A DNA stretch of 64,000 bases from Acanthosepion pharaonis (GCA_903632075.3 CAHIKZ030002090.1:5480001-5544000); one strand, 5' to 3'; counted from the first letter of the stretch, positions 42,686 to 53,866 are shown. Numbers and translations are program-made. The notes: generated by a model from the sequence alone, not told the origin.

Positions 42686-43580
42686 ATATCCACACACATC
42701 TGGTCGCGCTTAGAAGCTATGATACAGCGAACCAGTACTGTCTGGGAATGACATAATTATATATATGTATATAAATATATATTAATACGTGTGTGTGTCT
42801 ATATATATAATTATTATTGCATGTGCTGATTTCTTTAAATAAAGAGTCTGTGTTGAGTAAAAGATAATAAGTTTGATAAGAAAAACTCATTTTTCAGTTC
42901 ATAATCAGACCTTACTGAGTGCTTTTGTTTACCAGAGTCAAGCCCGTGTTGATTTTTAATGTCTATGAAATTGATACTGAAAGATAAAATTGTTTATAAA
43001 TTACAACTAAAAACAAGTTTCTTACAAAATCATTGAGGCAAAATGCGACACAGGGTCTCCTTTGATAGTTCTTAAATTTAGAACATTATGACACAAGGCC
43101 AAATAGCTAAAGATTATCAGCTTTGACAATTAGCATTCGAAATTTTTACCTGGACTCGAACACGTGCCACTAACACCGGCGAGAAATACATAAATATTTC
43201 AAACATGATTCACTTATCGCGAAACAAGGTATTTTGTATATGTATTTTTGTCAAGAGATGTCATGAGTTCTCAGTCTGTTCTTCAAATATTAAAACTTAT
43301 ACGCGAACTTACTTAAGACAATGGGGAGCTGATGTCTACGGGTCATCGGTCACTAAGCAGTCATCCTCAATTATTAATTATTAAGTATATAATAATTAGT
43401 TGGGGGCCATGAAAATTTACCAAATGTTAATAATTAAGCTTATCCATTATTTCATGCCTCTGCTCATCTCTCACACTTTGCCTGTATCTTCTCCTCTCTG
43501 TTATACCCTCCAAATTTTATTGCCCATATATGTTTTCATTTAAATTCTCTACACACATATATTGGTTTTATATGCATAAG
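42686..43580. other. 900 bp with no recognised gene
   Basis: A tRNA-like word GGACTCGAACACG lies at 43,153. The rest is AT-rich. Confidence 0.35.
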
Positions 43581-44940
43581 TGTTGTAACCTATGGAAGGT
43601 TACTGAATAGAATAATCAAACGAAGGCTGGTAATGAACGATAATACTTAGAACAAGAACAACACATATAAGATTCACCGGCGGCGTGTAGAAGTAGTCAA
43701 TTGCTAGAAGTGAGTCAAGTGAATTCCACAATAAATCTCCAACTGCAAAATATCTACCAACCACCCCACGTGGTCAGATGTGACACAAGGCCGAATTTAA
43801 TGTGGGAAAGGCTCGGCAAAAGATTCCTGAGACGAGAGACTACCCTTCGATATAGCCTCATGTGGGGGTCTTCTCGACCGGGGCAGAGAGTTTGACCAGC
43901 ATAGTGTTTTGTTATGTTAGTCCAAATGAAATGAATGGACTTCAATCCGTCGTACCTCTTAATACTTATATAGGGAAGTACATTTTTGTTAACAAATATT
44001 CCCCGTACACGTTATATCTTAGAATTACTCTGACAATTTCAAAAAAGGCACGAACTATCAGGCCTTTTTCGAAATCTGATCATTCTTATAAGCTTGCCAT
44101 AAAACGTATTTGCAACTATTTATTTATGTTAATGACCTAGCTATTTAAAACTGTCTTAATAGTAAGTCCGATAGATCAGACAAAGTAAAACTAACAGCTG
44201 CTCTCGAAAATGACCTCCAATCAGTTGTTAACTGGGGTAAGGAATGACTTGTAAATAGTAACCCCTCCAAAACGAGATTGCTATCCTTCACTCATCATAG
44301 AGAACTATTTTTACCCCCCGCCCTTAACATTGTTGATGCTGGCCTTCGGGTCAGCAACTCATAGCACCTTCTTAGTCTCAAGTTTTCTACTGAGATGAAG
44401 CGAGGTGAATATATTAAATCAGTTGCTAGATCTGCTACTAAGGTTGGTACACTGTCGTGTCAGACAATTTTTTCTCGTCAGAATCCTTCTTGCAAATTTA
44501 TAAATCTACCATCTGCCCGTGCATTGAATTTTGCTGCCATATCTGGTCCGGCTATATATCTCGAGACAAAGACCAAAGAAAGGTCTGTAATGTTATCGGT
44601 CATGTGAAATGATTAACTACTTCAGAGTTGATCCAGGCCTCTAGTACTTTGCCAAAAAGAGACAGAAACCTAATGACAATTCAACTGAATGTTTCACTGA
44701 AGATTTTTATATTAGTATTGTAACCGAAGGAAGGTTACTGTATAGAATAATCAAATGAAGTTTGGTAATTAACGATAATACTTAGGACAATAACAACACA
44801 GATTCGCCAGCGGCGCGTAGAAGATGTAGTCAACTGCTAGAAGTGAGTCAAGTGAATTCCACAATGAATCTCCAACTGCAGGATATCTACCAACCGCCCC
44901 ACCCGGTCAGATGTGGCACAAGGCCGAATTTAATGTGGGG
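43581..44940. mobile_element. Composite element with ~225-bp direct terminal repeats
   Basis: 43,581-43,806 and 44,716-44,940 are direct repeats by eye roughly 85-90% identical, beginning TGTAAC/TTGTAAC. Between them lie 230 bp of unknown sequence (43,800-43,900 shared with 20.76 kb), a dead LINE-A RT fragment and a linker starting GACAATTCAACTGAATG. The form is like a terminal-repeat retrotransposon in miniature, but no primer-binding site or polypurine tract was established. It could also be a chance arrangement. Confidence 0.45.
44023..44676 (+). pseudogene. LINE-A RT fragment, twin of 14.05 kb
   Basis: Same sequence as 14,051-14,695 with scattered substitutions and a changed poly-C run. 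Encodes MKRGEYIKSVARSATKVGT and AAISGPAIYLETKTKE between stops. The following linker lies directly after CCTAAT here, while about 586 bp intervene in the 14-kb copy. Confidence 0.8.
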
Positions 44941-45165
44941 TATCCGAGCCCGTATGCTCGACTAAAAATTCCCGATAATAAAGATGCGAATTTTTTTATA
45001 TCTGTCCATTTCTTTGCTACAAACTTTAAAAGAAAATGAAATCAACATTGCAAGAACAAAGATAAAAAAAAAAGTTAATTCTTTCATCTTCTATGTCTTT
45101 TTAGGGTGTGGTCGATTATGAGTCTCCACGGTATCTTTACTATTATTCCTCGAAGTTAATTGGTC
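44941..45165. other. No recognised feature
   Basis: Right edge of the composite element (to about 44,975, shared with 15,570), then AT-rich sequence. Confidence 0.3.
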
Positions 45166-45240
45166 GGTTGTCGGTTGATTTGTTGAACGGCATATCAATT
45201 CTTTATGGGTCATTTAATGCCGAAATTTAACTTTCTTAGG
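45166..45240 (+). repeat. Partial copy of the 45-kb repeat family
   Basis: GGTTGATTTGTTGAACGGCA and TATGGGTCATTTAATGCC match the start of the full copy at 45,478. Confidence 0.55.
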
Positions 45241-45477
45241 AGCTTTGAAGTAATATAAAATATACTACATGTTATTCTGCTTTCACATTTGAAGACATGG
45301 TAGATGATAGTTTTTGTGCATATACAAATTTTTATGGGCATAATTACTAGAGAAGAGGATATGTATGTTTTATCTTGTAGTTTTTTAATTTTATATTTTG
45401 CAATGCAGTTTGATTTCTGAAAAGAAATTGTACAATATTATATGGATTAATGTCATGAAAGAGTTTTTACATATTGG

Positions 45478-45870
45478 TTGTTTGATATTGTTTAGCGGCA
45501 TATCAACACCTCTATGGGTTATTTAACGCCAAAATCTAAATAATTTGAACACAATTCTACGGCTTCAACTAAATATATTTTGAACGCAATTTTATGCCTT
45601 CAACTACAGATAAAAGGTATTGTTGGTCATTTTTTATATAAAATGTATTACTCGCATTTTACCATAAAAATGTATTTTTTTATATTTTCATAGTACTTTG
45701 TTTTGTTTGGGGGTCACTATTTTATCGTAGCTGGCACCTTAACAGGTGCTAGGACCTCGGGTCAGGATGAACCTGGAAATAACAGCAATTAAGAGGTGAT
45801 TTCAGGACCCTCAAAACCTCCGATCTCCCGATCAGAGGCCTTACTGTCGGATGTAGTTTATTGCTCTAAG
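45478..45870 (+). repeat. Unidentified ~400-bp dispersed repeat, full copy
   Basis: Aligns with 32,985-33,395: AGCGGCATATCAACACCTCT, AACTAAATATATTTTGAACG, CCTCGGGTCAGG..GAACCTGGAAA and CGGATGTAGTTTATTG. No coding frame or tRNA head seen. Confidence 0.75.
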
Positions 45871-46059
45871 TAACTTTTATTACTATTCTTTATCTCTGTT
45901 CTTCCATTGCTTTTAACGTCTTCGCCTACCCCTGTAGTATAGACCATCACAAGAGATCTACACATGTTTGGGACATTTTATACTATTGTTCAATCAATAA
46001 AAGAGTCACTCAAGGGAGAAGGTTACTAACTGAGGTTGTTGTAAAGGTATAAAGGGAGA

Positions 46060-46620
46060 GTATGCATTATATGTAGGATAGATAATTGGTGTCGCTAAAC
46101 CGGAAAAGGTTAAAGTCCTAGTAATCAGGAAAGCATCCACCTGTATGTCTGTTCTAGAAATGAATACTTCTAGGGAAATGACAATTGGCCCTCATCTTGG
46201 AGAAGTCCAGATTGAAGTGTTCAGAGATGCAACAACCCAAGTGTCTGTACCGGAAAATGGAAGTTTTGGGGGGAAAACTGTCTAAATGGAACTTCCCCCT
46301 TATCAATTAAATACGAAGGGAATGACGATGACTCGACTCTGTGTACCGTGTATGGTGGGTTCTAGCTGTTAAGGTCTGAACTGGTGAAACTAGGGAATGT
46401 CTCATCTGCCATGAAAGAAGCAATAGACTAGCAACATTTCGCCTGTGGGAAAGGGGTGGTAGGATGAAAAATAATTCATCACCCACAAGGTTGTGTAAAC
46501 GGTTTTTTAACTCTTTCAAGGCTGGATAGTGAAGATTGGGCAGCTCCGGATAGCATCAATATTCATTTTAGGTCTGATCTGACTCCTGTAAAGGTAGATC
46601 AAATCAGGAAGAGTCAGTCC
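46060..46620 (-). pseudogene. LINE-A C-terminal fragment, minus strand
   Basis: Minus strand gives YRSQIRPKM, LERVKKRLHN-type ELKNRLHNLVGDELF, and PLSHRRNVASLLLLSW, a well conserved stretch of LINE-A pol between RT and the terminal LWNSLP motif. Frames break downstream. Confidence 0.82.
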
Positions 46621-47540
46621 TTAACAGCTGACTTCCAGTCTATTTTTGTTGTGTTCTTCAAGGTCCCAGAAGTTTTCTGTTGCCCTTGTTTCATTTTATC
46701 GTATTTATTTATTTTTAAAGGTCATATATAATCTTGATATTTCCTTTTTCAGTGTTGATTGCCCTGATTGATATGAGACTAAGCTTCTTTCCTTCCGGCC
46801 TTCACTACACTTTATCATAAATCTTCTACACTAGTCTCATCGCGGGGCAAGTTGTTGTGTTCCTGTTAGTGTTATTGTAGGGAAATGATTTTTCGTGAGT
46901 TGAGAGTGCCAAAGTTATGGCCTGTCCAACTTATTCCACATCCGAACTTGAAACTAACTTCAGCTGAATTATGAAAGATCGCCGTCCTTTGAAATTATCC
47001 TAATTTAATAATCAAATAAAATTATACATGATCAAAGTAAAAAAATAATGCAAGTCCAACGATTTAATATAAGGTTATTATCCATTTGACTTAAAATAAG
47101 TCAAATATAAGGTTATTGCCCATTTGACCTAAATGCCAGTTTACAGGTTAAATTCAAGGGAACACGCGATGTGATAGTCATAAGATAAGAGAATTAGTCA
47201 AACCTAAGCCTTAGTTTGCCCATTACTCTGCAGCGGGGCCGATAAGGCTGTCAACCCCACAAGCTGGTTTGTGTTGAAGAAAGGTGTGAACAGCCAATAC
47301 ATTCAGTTTTTGACCCACTGGAATGACAGCGTGTAATCGATTTCTATTTTTCCTCAGATTAGGTCATTTGCAGTCGTGTGCAGTAATATGAATCTGTTTT
47401 CGAGGTGTATGATGAAATTTGTTTAGCCCTGGAAAATATTTCGTCATTCGTGATTGCATCAAATTTTTATAGCACCCAGACACTATTGTCTCGACTGTCG
47501 ATTAGTTGTCCTACGGTCATTGTCTGCGATAGACGTTACT
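46621..47540. other. 920 bp with no recognised gene
   Basis: A short internal repeat (ATATAAGGTTATT at 47,070 and 47,107) is present. It may include the degraded N-terminal part of the following Tc1 relic. Confidence 0.35.
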
Positions 47541-47801
47541 CCAAGGAAGCGTACAAAAATTGTAACGCTGCACGAACACACTGGCAAGCCTTACCAGTGA
47601 GCAAATCAAAGTACTAGACTGGCCCGGAAACTCTCCTAATTTAAATCTAATCAAGAATCTCTTGTCAATCTGCAAGGAACGACTTCGTGGAACGGACATA
47701 CGAACTACTAACATGTGCACTGGCTCATATTCCATTGGAAAAATACAAAAAAAGAGTAAATAATAACGAAATTATTCGTTTTGTTTCAATTAATTTGCAC
47801 A
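47541..47801 (+). pseudogene. Tc1-type transposase C-terminal relic
   Basis: Broken frames give NAARTHWQALPVSK, VLDWPGNSPNLNLIKNLL and YSIGKIQKKSK, the region of the second and third catalytic positions in Tc1 transposases (DNAxxHT...VLDWPxxSPDLNPIENLW). Asp and Glu positions are mutated (N and K). The end TTTCAATTAATTTGCACAGG resembles a Tc1-type terminus next to (TA)n. Confidence 0.78.
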
Positions 47802-47830
47802 GGTATATATATATATATATATATATATAT
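47802..47830. repeat. (TA)n microsatellite
   Basis: Short TA tract at the edge of the transposon relic. 47,831-48,018 is unrecognised. Confidence 0.9.
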
Positions 47831-48018
47831 TACTTGAAATGTTAAATGTATCCCCCGACCTGATGCGTTTGAAGTAATAGAAATCTTCGGGTAAAAATGA
47901 ATACATTAATTCTTTAGAAATTGCTTTGTTTACATTTTGGATACGAAACTGAGCAGTTATGCTATTTCGAGAAAATCTAAAAAAGTGAGTGTGTGAAGCC
48001 AAGCATTTAAAGTACGAC

Positions 48019-48140
48019 GGATCAGATGTTGGTTTCTCCTGCAAAGCAGGACGCAGGTTCGAATCCTGTCGATGGGTACATTTTCTTTACTAAATTCTCT
48101 CGTGTGTACAGACTCGTTGCCGAAATAAATATTGTTTAAA
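48019..48140 (+). mobile_element. tRNA-derived SINE, family C-like head
   Basis: GGATCAGATGTTGGTTTCTC then GCAGGACGCAGGTTCGAATCCTGTCG: a complete box B and an anticodon-arm-like CTGCAAAGCAG. The downstream sequence (GTACATTTTCTTTACTAAAT) differs from the other family C tails. Confidence 0.65.
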
Positions 48141-48220
48141 ATAGAAATGAATTTTCTATTCAAATACGAATATCCATTAAAAATAACGATTGACGTAATA
48201 AAATAATATATTATTATTAT

Positions 48221-48300
48221 GTCCTGACGATTGCATCTAGCATGAAACAGACTGTCGCCTCTAAGTGTTGATTTCTATGCTCACTTCTATATTTATATAT
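48221..48300 (+). ncRNA. Hammerhead-ribozyme-like motif and arm of the 26.0-kb hairpin family
   Basis: CTGACGA (48,224-48,230), stem II TTGC-ATCTA-GCAT, GAAA (48,244-48,247), stem III ACA-GAC-TGT, cleavage-type C at 48,256, then GCC. The core is intact and matches 26,060-26,098. Stem I has one mismatch. The remaining arm CTCTAAGTGTTGATTTCTAT follows to (TA)n at 48,296. Only one arm is present here. Confidence 0.6.
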
Positions 48301-48324
48301 ATATATGGGGGGGGGGGAGACAGT

Positions 48325-48469
48325 AGGAAAACTGTATTATAATCCGTCGCGTTTTTGTCCAGTGTGGACTTTTTCAAGACAAAAACATTGGCTGAAACGC
48401 GTCGGTTACAGTATTCATATTGTCTTTTACCTTTATACAACTTTTTCTACAGATTAACTATGAGAAATC

Positions 48470-48475
<6 letters not shown>
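48325..48475. mobile_element. Hairpin with GTCC-AGTGT-GGAC stem, Penelope-like
   Basis: ACTGTATTATAATCCGTCGCG pairs loosely with CGCGTCGGTTACAGTATTC. It encloses GTCCAGTGTGGAC (48,356-48,368). The minus strand reads GAAAAAGTCCACACTGGAC then AAAAACGCG, like a hammerhead stem II with eroded core. The downstream CTTTTACCTTTATACAAC region resembles 56,830. Confidence 0.4.

Positions 48476-48526
<51 letters not shown>
48474..48526. repeat. (TA)n microsatellite
   Basis: About 52 bp of TA. Confidence 0.95.
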
Positions 48527-48530
<4 letters not shown>

Positions 48531-48588
48531 TATAAATATAAAAGAAAGAGGATGTAGTGGTTCCAACGAGAGAAATGTATATATATTA

Positions 48589-48782
48589 AAAAAGAAGAGA
48601 AGAGAGGTGCCGCAAACGTTTTTGGTTGTAATGTGGATTTTTTTTAAATATTATGCTTTATTTTCGATAATTTTACTATACGTGTTCCTGGTTTCGCGAC
48701 CGTCTTCAGGTAAAAGCGGAGATTTCCACAAAGAAAAAATCCACATTACAACCAAAAAAAGTTTGCGGCACCTCTCTTCTTT

Positions 48783-48785
<3 letters not shown>
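48589..48785. mobile_element. Long hairpin element, ~55-bp arms
   Basis: AAGAGAGGTGCCGCAAACGT (left) pairs with GTTTGCGGCACCTCTCTTC (right), and GGTTGTAATGTGGATTTTTT with its complement. The 85-bp centre includes, on the minus strand, CTGAAGACGGTCGCGAAACC, which has CTGAAGA and GAAAC but no proper stem III or GTC. (TA)n follows at 48,789-48,829. Confidence 0.75.
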
Positions 48786-48829
<44 letters not shown>

Positions 48830-48832
<3 letters not shown>

Positions 48833-49544
48833 TTTATAGATATAATTTATTTAAGTAAATATTCTGTATTTTTTTTTTAATTAAACAGTATTAATTACAC
48901 TTAACGGCCTGAATGTTGGAGAAATTTCATAGAAAATATGTTTCTCCGAGTTCTTATTTTCGATAAAATCCTTTCATAATCACTTATAAGTTTTCTTGTT
49001 TCATGCTTAAAAACAACAAGATAAACGTGGTTATATTTATTCATTTTTTTCCGTGTACTTTCGATATTTTCCAATATCATCATCAAGATTTTGATGGTTA
49101 AGACAAATAATTGTGTTTGTTCGAAATAATGTTTTGCTTTTGTGGTTAAACAGTTAACAATTCAGTTAATGCGCAGATTCACAAACGCTGATTTTAAAAC
49201 TATATATATTAGTCGAGTCGGCATGTATAAGCGAACAGAGAGCGTCTAACTGACTCGCGCATGCGTATCTGTCCTTCAAAACTGAAATAGGAAAACGCAT
49301 ATAAACATTTCCATTCTCGCGGCTATTAATTATGAAACAACGCAGAAACCGTTTTTAATCAATAATCAATGCATATTCACTTTAGATTTATTAAATCTGC
49401 CCTTCCCTTGATGCTAATACAAGTGTTTTTCAGATAATACAATTCTATTTTTAAATTTAATGACGTGTTATCTTGAAAGATTATCGCTTTAATGGATTTT
49501 ATTGAAAACGAAAGCCCCAAAAGAAGTCGCTGTTCATTTCTTAA
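48830..49544. other. 700 bp with no recognised feature
   Basis: AT-rich. Short open frames without domain. Confidence 0.4.
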
Positions 49545-49737
49545 AAACAGCGAAGGAGCAAAAAACTGGAAACAGAAGGTATCAAAGCGACAACGCAGAG
49601 AAGTGGGAAACGGAAGGTACAAAACTAGTAAATACTAGAAATGGGAAAACGCAATACCAACGAGGAAACGGCTTGAAACGTTAAACTTGAGGTACGAAAC
49701 GGTAATATCTAGAAACAGAAACGGCAGACACTAAATA

Positions 49738-49822
49738 GTCAGTTATGTGCCATGCGTGATACACGCTTAGGTGATCATGTATCTTTCGATACATGACTGA
49801 CGAGGCAGATTTTTCCCGCAGT
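49738..49822 (-). mobile_element. SINE-B 3' fragment
   Basis: GTTATGTGCCATGCGTGATA, the hairpin CATGTATC/GATACATG (49,776-49,795) and GACGAGGCAGATTTTTCCCG. Only the tail portion of the SINE is present. Confidence 0.8.
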
Positions 49823-49969
49823 AGGTTTGCTAAATAACTGAAATACAAAATTCATCTTACAAATATATACTGTGCTATCTATCTTTTCGCATTTTTAAAA
49901 CAAGTGTTGAAAAATAACAAAGGGAAAGTCTTGTGGGATAGACCAATGCAGACATTGACAATCTTCAGT

Positions 49970-50255
49970 TCATTTATGTGCCATGCGTGATAAATGCTTA
50001 AGCGATCATGTATCTTTCAATACATGATTGACGAGGCAGATTTCTTCCCGCAGTAGGTTGCCATTTCTTTCTATCCAAGGCTATAGATCCCGATCAGTCC
50101 AGCTATTTACCCATAGCTGGGGAGGAGAAGAGGAGGATTCATACCTTTCCCAAGGGTATTAGCACGTAAATGAATGTAATGGATTCGACTGGAATTCAAA
50201 CTCGGCTCTCCGATTCCTCAATCCGAGTCGATATCATTACTCCACCGTCTAAGTG
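49970..50255 (-). mobile_element. SINE-B, nearly complete
   Basis: Minus-strand copy with the terminal hairpin (50,007-50,026, one mismatch), CCCATAGCTGGGG body, CCTTTCCCAAGGGTATTAG and a head with TTCAAACTCGGCTCTCCGAT (box B) and ATTACTCCACCG (box A side). Confidence 0.88.
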
Positions 50256-50631
50256 CCAGAAACAGGAATCGTGAGATACAGCAGTGAGAAAAGCTAGTAA
50301 AAGAAACAGGAGACATCAAAGTGGTAAAGGGGTCTAAATGGGAAATCTAACATAGTAAATGGTATGGGCTAGAAACGAGGAAAAATCTAGAAACAGCAAA
50401 TACGAGATACCAAAGCGGTAATTGCTAGCAACGGTAAACGGACAGTAGAAAAGTGGTAAAACCAGAAACACAAATCAGGGAAGCATTACGTGTTAGAAAC
50501 GAGAAAGTTGGTGAACAAAAGGGATTAAGATTAGAAACGAGAAATGGGAGATGCCAAAAGGATAAAGGCTAGAAACGAGAAACTTAACATACCAAAGCGT
50601 TAAGCACTAGAAACAAGAAACCTAGTAAATA

Positions 50632-51276
50632 TCATACTTATTATAAAACCCAGGTTGTGTGTGCGTGTCTGTACGTTTATATATTGGATCGGATTTCTTA
50701 CATTTTTTAAACGATTTCAACAAAACTTCACAGAACTACGTAAAATTACCTTGCGGTTCTGACAGCGCCAAAAATTGAAAAAAACACAATTGTTTTTGCA
50801 TAAAATCAATTTGAAAACACGATTAAGAGTCATTGTTGACGCGAGAATGAAAGGGGGACAACTCGTATCGCGTTATACTTATTATAAAACCCAGGTTGTG
50901 TGTGTGTGTGTGTGTTCTTTTATATATGGGATCAGATTTCCTACATTTTTCAACCGATTTCAACAAAACTTCACTTTTTGGGGGGCTGGTAGTGTTTCTT
51001 ATTGTCTTGCACACTTTTTTTGCTTTAAAAATTCCATTTACCAGACAATTGTTTATAATAAAATTCTATTCAATCGGTAGACTCATAACGATTGAAAACA
51101 ATGTTTTTGTTTGAGTTTGGGTTTGACCAATTCGTAAAAAAAAAATCTAAGACATGCGTGTCCGTCAACCTTAAACAATAATCTTTGTCAATTTTATTTT
51201 TCAGTCTTTATGATGGTCGATACTTGATCTATCTCTTAATGTTACATCCCCGGGCAATGCCGGGCTCTACTGCTAG
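50632..51276 (+). mobile_element. Non-autonomous Helitron, 645 bp
   Basis: Begins TCATACTTATTATAAAACCC and ends with a GC-rich hairpin CCCGGGCAATGCCGGG, then CTCTACTG and CTAG followed by T. TC...CTRR termini, a hairpin about 10 bp before the end and an A/T insertion site are Helitron hallmarks. The 5' segment is repeated internally at 50,872 (TTATACTTATTATAAAACCC). No Rep/helicase is encoded. Confidence 0.75.
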
Positions 51277-51811
51277 TAATTGATAAATGTTAAAAACGGA
51301 AACAGGGAGACCCGAAAAGGGTTAAAGAGTCTAAAAACGAAAAATGTGGGAAACGAAACAAGCGACGGATATAGACATGAAAAGGCAGACATAAAACGCT
51401 TAAAGGATAGAAGCAAGAAACAAATGTTTCCAAAAAGCAGCGGGAAATGTAAGGTATTAAATGATAACTGCAAGAAACGAATAATCAGATACACTGAAGC
51501 GGTTAAAAGCTACAAACATGAAACATGAGACAATAAACGATAACGGTTTGAAACGGGAAGCAAGAAACACGAAAGTGGTAAGGACTTGAAACAAAAAAAT
51601 GTGAAACACTAAAAGGTTACGCCTAGAACCGAGAAACAGGAGACATGAAAACGCTCATGGCTATAAACGAGAAACGTTAAACACTAAATGGTAACGGCAG
51701 TAAAAAAGTGGTAAAACTAGTAACGGCTAGGAACGGAAGATGTGAGACACCAATATGATGCGGCTAGAAATGGGAAACCAGAGACATTAAGGGCTGAAAA
51801 CAGTAAAGACC

Positions 51812-52302
51812 TGTCGGAGTTAGCTCCTCTTCAGTTCCTTAATCCTTCACCAGGGGTCTCTCTCCCCTGGCTATAAATACTGGGTGACCCTTTGCCTCGA
51901 TCGATCTTTTCCCTCAGGCTTTTGGGACCACCTCGTGTTGATGAGGTGGAGTAATTCTTTTCTCTTCATTTCAGCTAATATCAATATATGAGCTCTCACC
52001 AATACAGCGTTTCCCAAATTCTGGGAACGCGCTAAGAACAATACCAATACACGTACGTACGAACACTCACCACAATACACACACATAATATTCACCACAC
52101 AAACTCAATGTAACTGTCCATGTGCTTGTAACTTGTTGTTAATACATATATTTGTTTGTATATTATAATTAGTCTTGTTTCTTTTTCTTTGTCTTCTTCG
52201 GACTTAATTAAAGTCCAACATTCTCATCTAGCTGGACTGGCTAGCAGGAAATTTTAACCCACGTGTGTTCTTCACATTCTCATCACCCAACGATCTATTA
52301 CA
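51812..52302 (+). mobile_element. Solo LTR, 491 bp, inside the satellite
   Basis: Begins TGTCGGAGTTAGC and ends CGATCTATTACA. A TATA box-like CTATAAATAC lies at 51,871-51,880. Flanks GACC (51,808-51,811) and GATC (52,303-52,306) fit a 4-bp target duplication with one mismatch. Satellite units continue on both sides. No internal coding region. Confidence 0.7.
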
Positions 52303-52765
52303 GATCAAAACGAGTAAGAGTTACAAACGGGAATCTTTAAGCACAAAAGTGGTACATGCTAGAAACGGGAAACGTGTGACACAAAATTGGTAAAGATCAA
52401 AATCCGGAAAGAAGGAATACGGAAGTGGTAAATGCTAGTAACAAGAAACATGCGACACTAAAATGTAAAGGACTGGAAACGAAAAATCGCGGTGCCATTG
52501 TGTTAAACGCTAGAAACAGGATTTAAGATATATGAAATAGTAAGGAACTAAAAACAGGATATGTGAAGTAAAAAATGGTAAAGTCTGGGAAATGGGAAAC
52601 AGAAGACATCAAAGCATTAAAAAATGGATAGAAATCCCGTGAGCCTTTAAAATTTCGAGCGCTAGAAACGAAAAATGTGAAATGCAAAAATAGTAACGGC
52701 TAAAAACGGGAAACAGGAGACACTAAAGTAATAAAGGAAACGGAAAACGCGAGATACCATAATGG

Positions 52766-53155
52766 TTGGCCGGCCGTATCCGAGCATGCCTGTCTACTAG
52801 GGTGGCTAACCAATCCCTCTTGCAGAGGCCTGCTGAGATAAATCTGTGTTTGTTCAACACCACAGTCTATCTATGGTTTATACTGCAGCTTCTGGCGTCA
52901 TCAACACTCTGAACACGACTTGTGACGTCGTGCAAGCACAGCCATCGACGGATCCCCAATAGTTCTGCCTACCTAATTTTATTCACAAGGCTTGGATCAA
53001 TCCGTCGTATGATTTTCAGGTACAATCCAAAGGCCCCGCACGCTAAAATCGCCTCCCCATGTCAATAATATCAAAAATTCACCTTCCTGACAAATCGACT
53101 ATGTTGATATTCGAACACGGGTCTCATGATCGGAAAGTGAGCGTTCTAGTAAAGT
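52766..53155 (-). mobile_element. GC-richer tRNA-derived SINE, unclassified
   Basis: On the minus strand a tRNA-like head near 53,150-53,085 reads GAACGCTCACTTTCC, GAGACCCGTGTTCGAATATC (box B). The 300-bp body is markedly GC-richer than the surroundings (GACTTGTGACGTCGTGCAAG). No second copy is in this window. Confidence 0.5.
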
Positions 53156-53344
53156 AGAGACATTACTAAAATAGAAACGGGAAACACAGGATACTAAATG
53201 GTTACGGTGAAAAAATTGATATAAAATATCTTATTTGAAAATTGGAACAAAATTTTAATAATAAAAAGTCTAACAGACTTTGTTAAGTTTAATCAAATTT
53301 ATGATCATTTATCAAATAAATAGATAGATTACTTAAAATGTTAT

Positions 53345-53520
53345 TTATAGTGGATACCCGTGTTTGAATAGACATCCAGTATTTTTAAGTGTGTTTTACG
53401 TCCTCCGGCTTGTGCATTGGAAACGAATTAATAAAGAAAAGGTGCTCATCAGCAGGGTTCGAATCTGCATCCACCTTTGTAGGAGAAACCACCGTTTGAT
53501 CCGGTGTGCTTTAAACGTTG
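53345..53520 (-). mobile_element. tRNA-derived SINE, family C
   Basis: Minus strand: AGCACACCGGATCAAACGGT head with GATGCAGATTCGAACCCTGC (box B), body AATAAAG.. and GGCTTGTGCATTGG reversed, and tail TGTCTATTCAAACACGGGTA. Confidence 0.8.
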
Positions 53521-53538
53521 ATTATTACGCTTAAAGTT

Positions 53539-53553
53539 TACACACACACACAC

Positions 53554-53629
<76 letters not shown>

Positions 53630-53728
53630 AAGTTTGTGTGTATGTGTCTCTGTGTGTGTGTGTGCGTGCGTGTGTGCGCATGCGTGTGTGCGTGTGTGCG
53701 CATGCGTGTGTGCGTGTGCACGCCCTCT
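53539..53728. repeat. Compound (CA)n(TA)n(GT)n and GTGC-rich microsatellite
   Basis: CA to 53,553, TA 53,557-53,584, GT 53,585-53,628, then a degenerate GTGTGCGTGCG stretch. Open frames are Cys-Val or Thr-His runs. Confidence 0.95.
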
Positions 53729-53794
53729 TTAACTTTTATTCTCTTTCTTTCTCATTCCCACTCTCTTTTTCTCTCTATCACTTTCATCTACACC

Positions 53795-53796
<2 letters not shown>

Positions 53797-53866
<70 letters not shown>

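Larger units (their letters stand above)
49545..53215. repeat. Degenerate ~38-bp satellite, split by five or more insertions
   Basis: Units resembling GGTAAAGGCTAGAAACGGGA plus AACAGGAGACACTAAAGT recur through 49,545-49,735, 50,258-50,631, 51,277-51,811, 52,303-52,765 and 53,156-53,215. The CTAGAAAC word repeats at about 37-39-bp intervals (for example 50,531, 50,569, 50,607). Unit divergence is high. Inserted between segments are SINE-B copies, a Helitron, a solo LTR and another SINE. Confidence 0.8.

Noticed and set aside
48019..48100. Functional tRNA gene
   Set aside because: Box B is perfect, but the acceptor stem does not pair and the sequence continues like a SINE family found elsewhere in the window.
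48589..48785. Functional hammerhead in the 48.6-kb hairpin
   Set aside because: CTGAAGA and GAAAC are present on the minus strand, but stem III and the cleavage triplet are missing.
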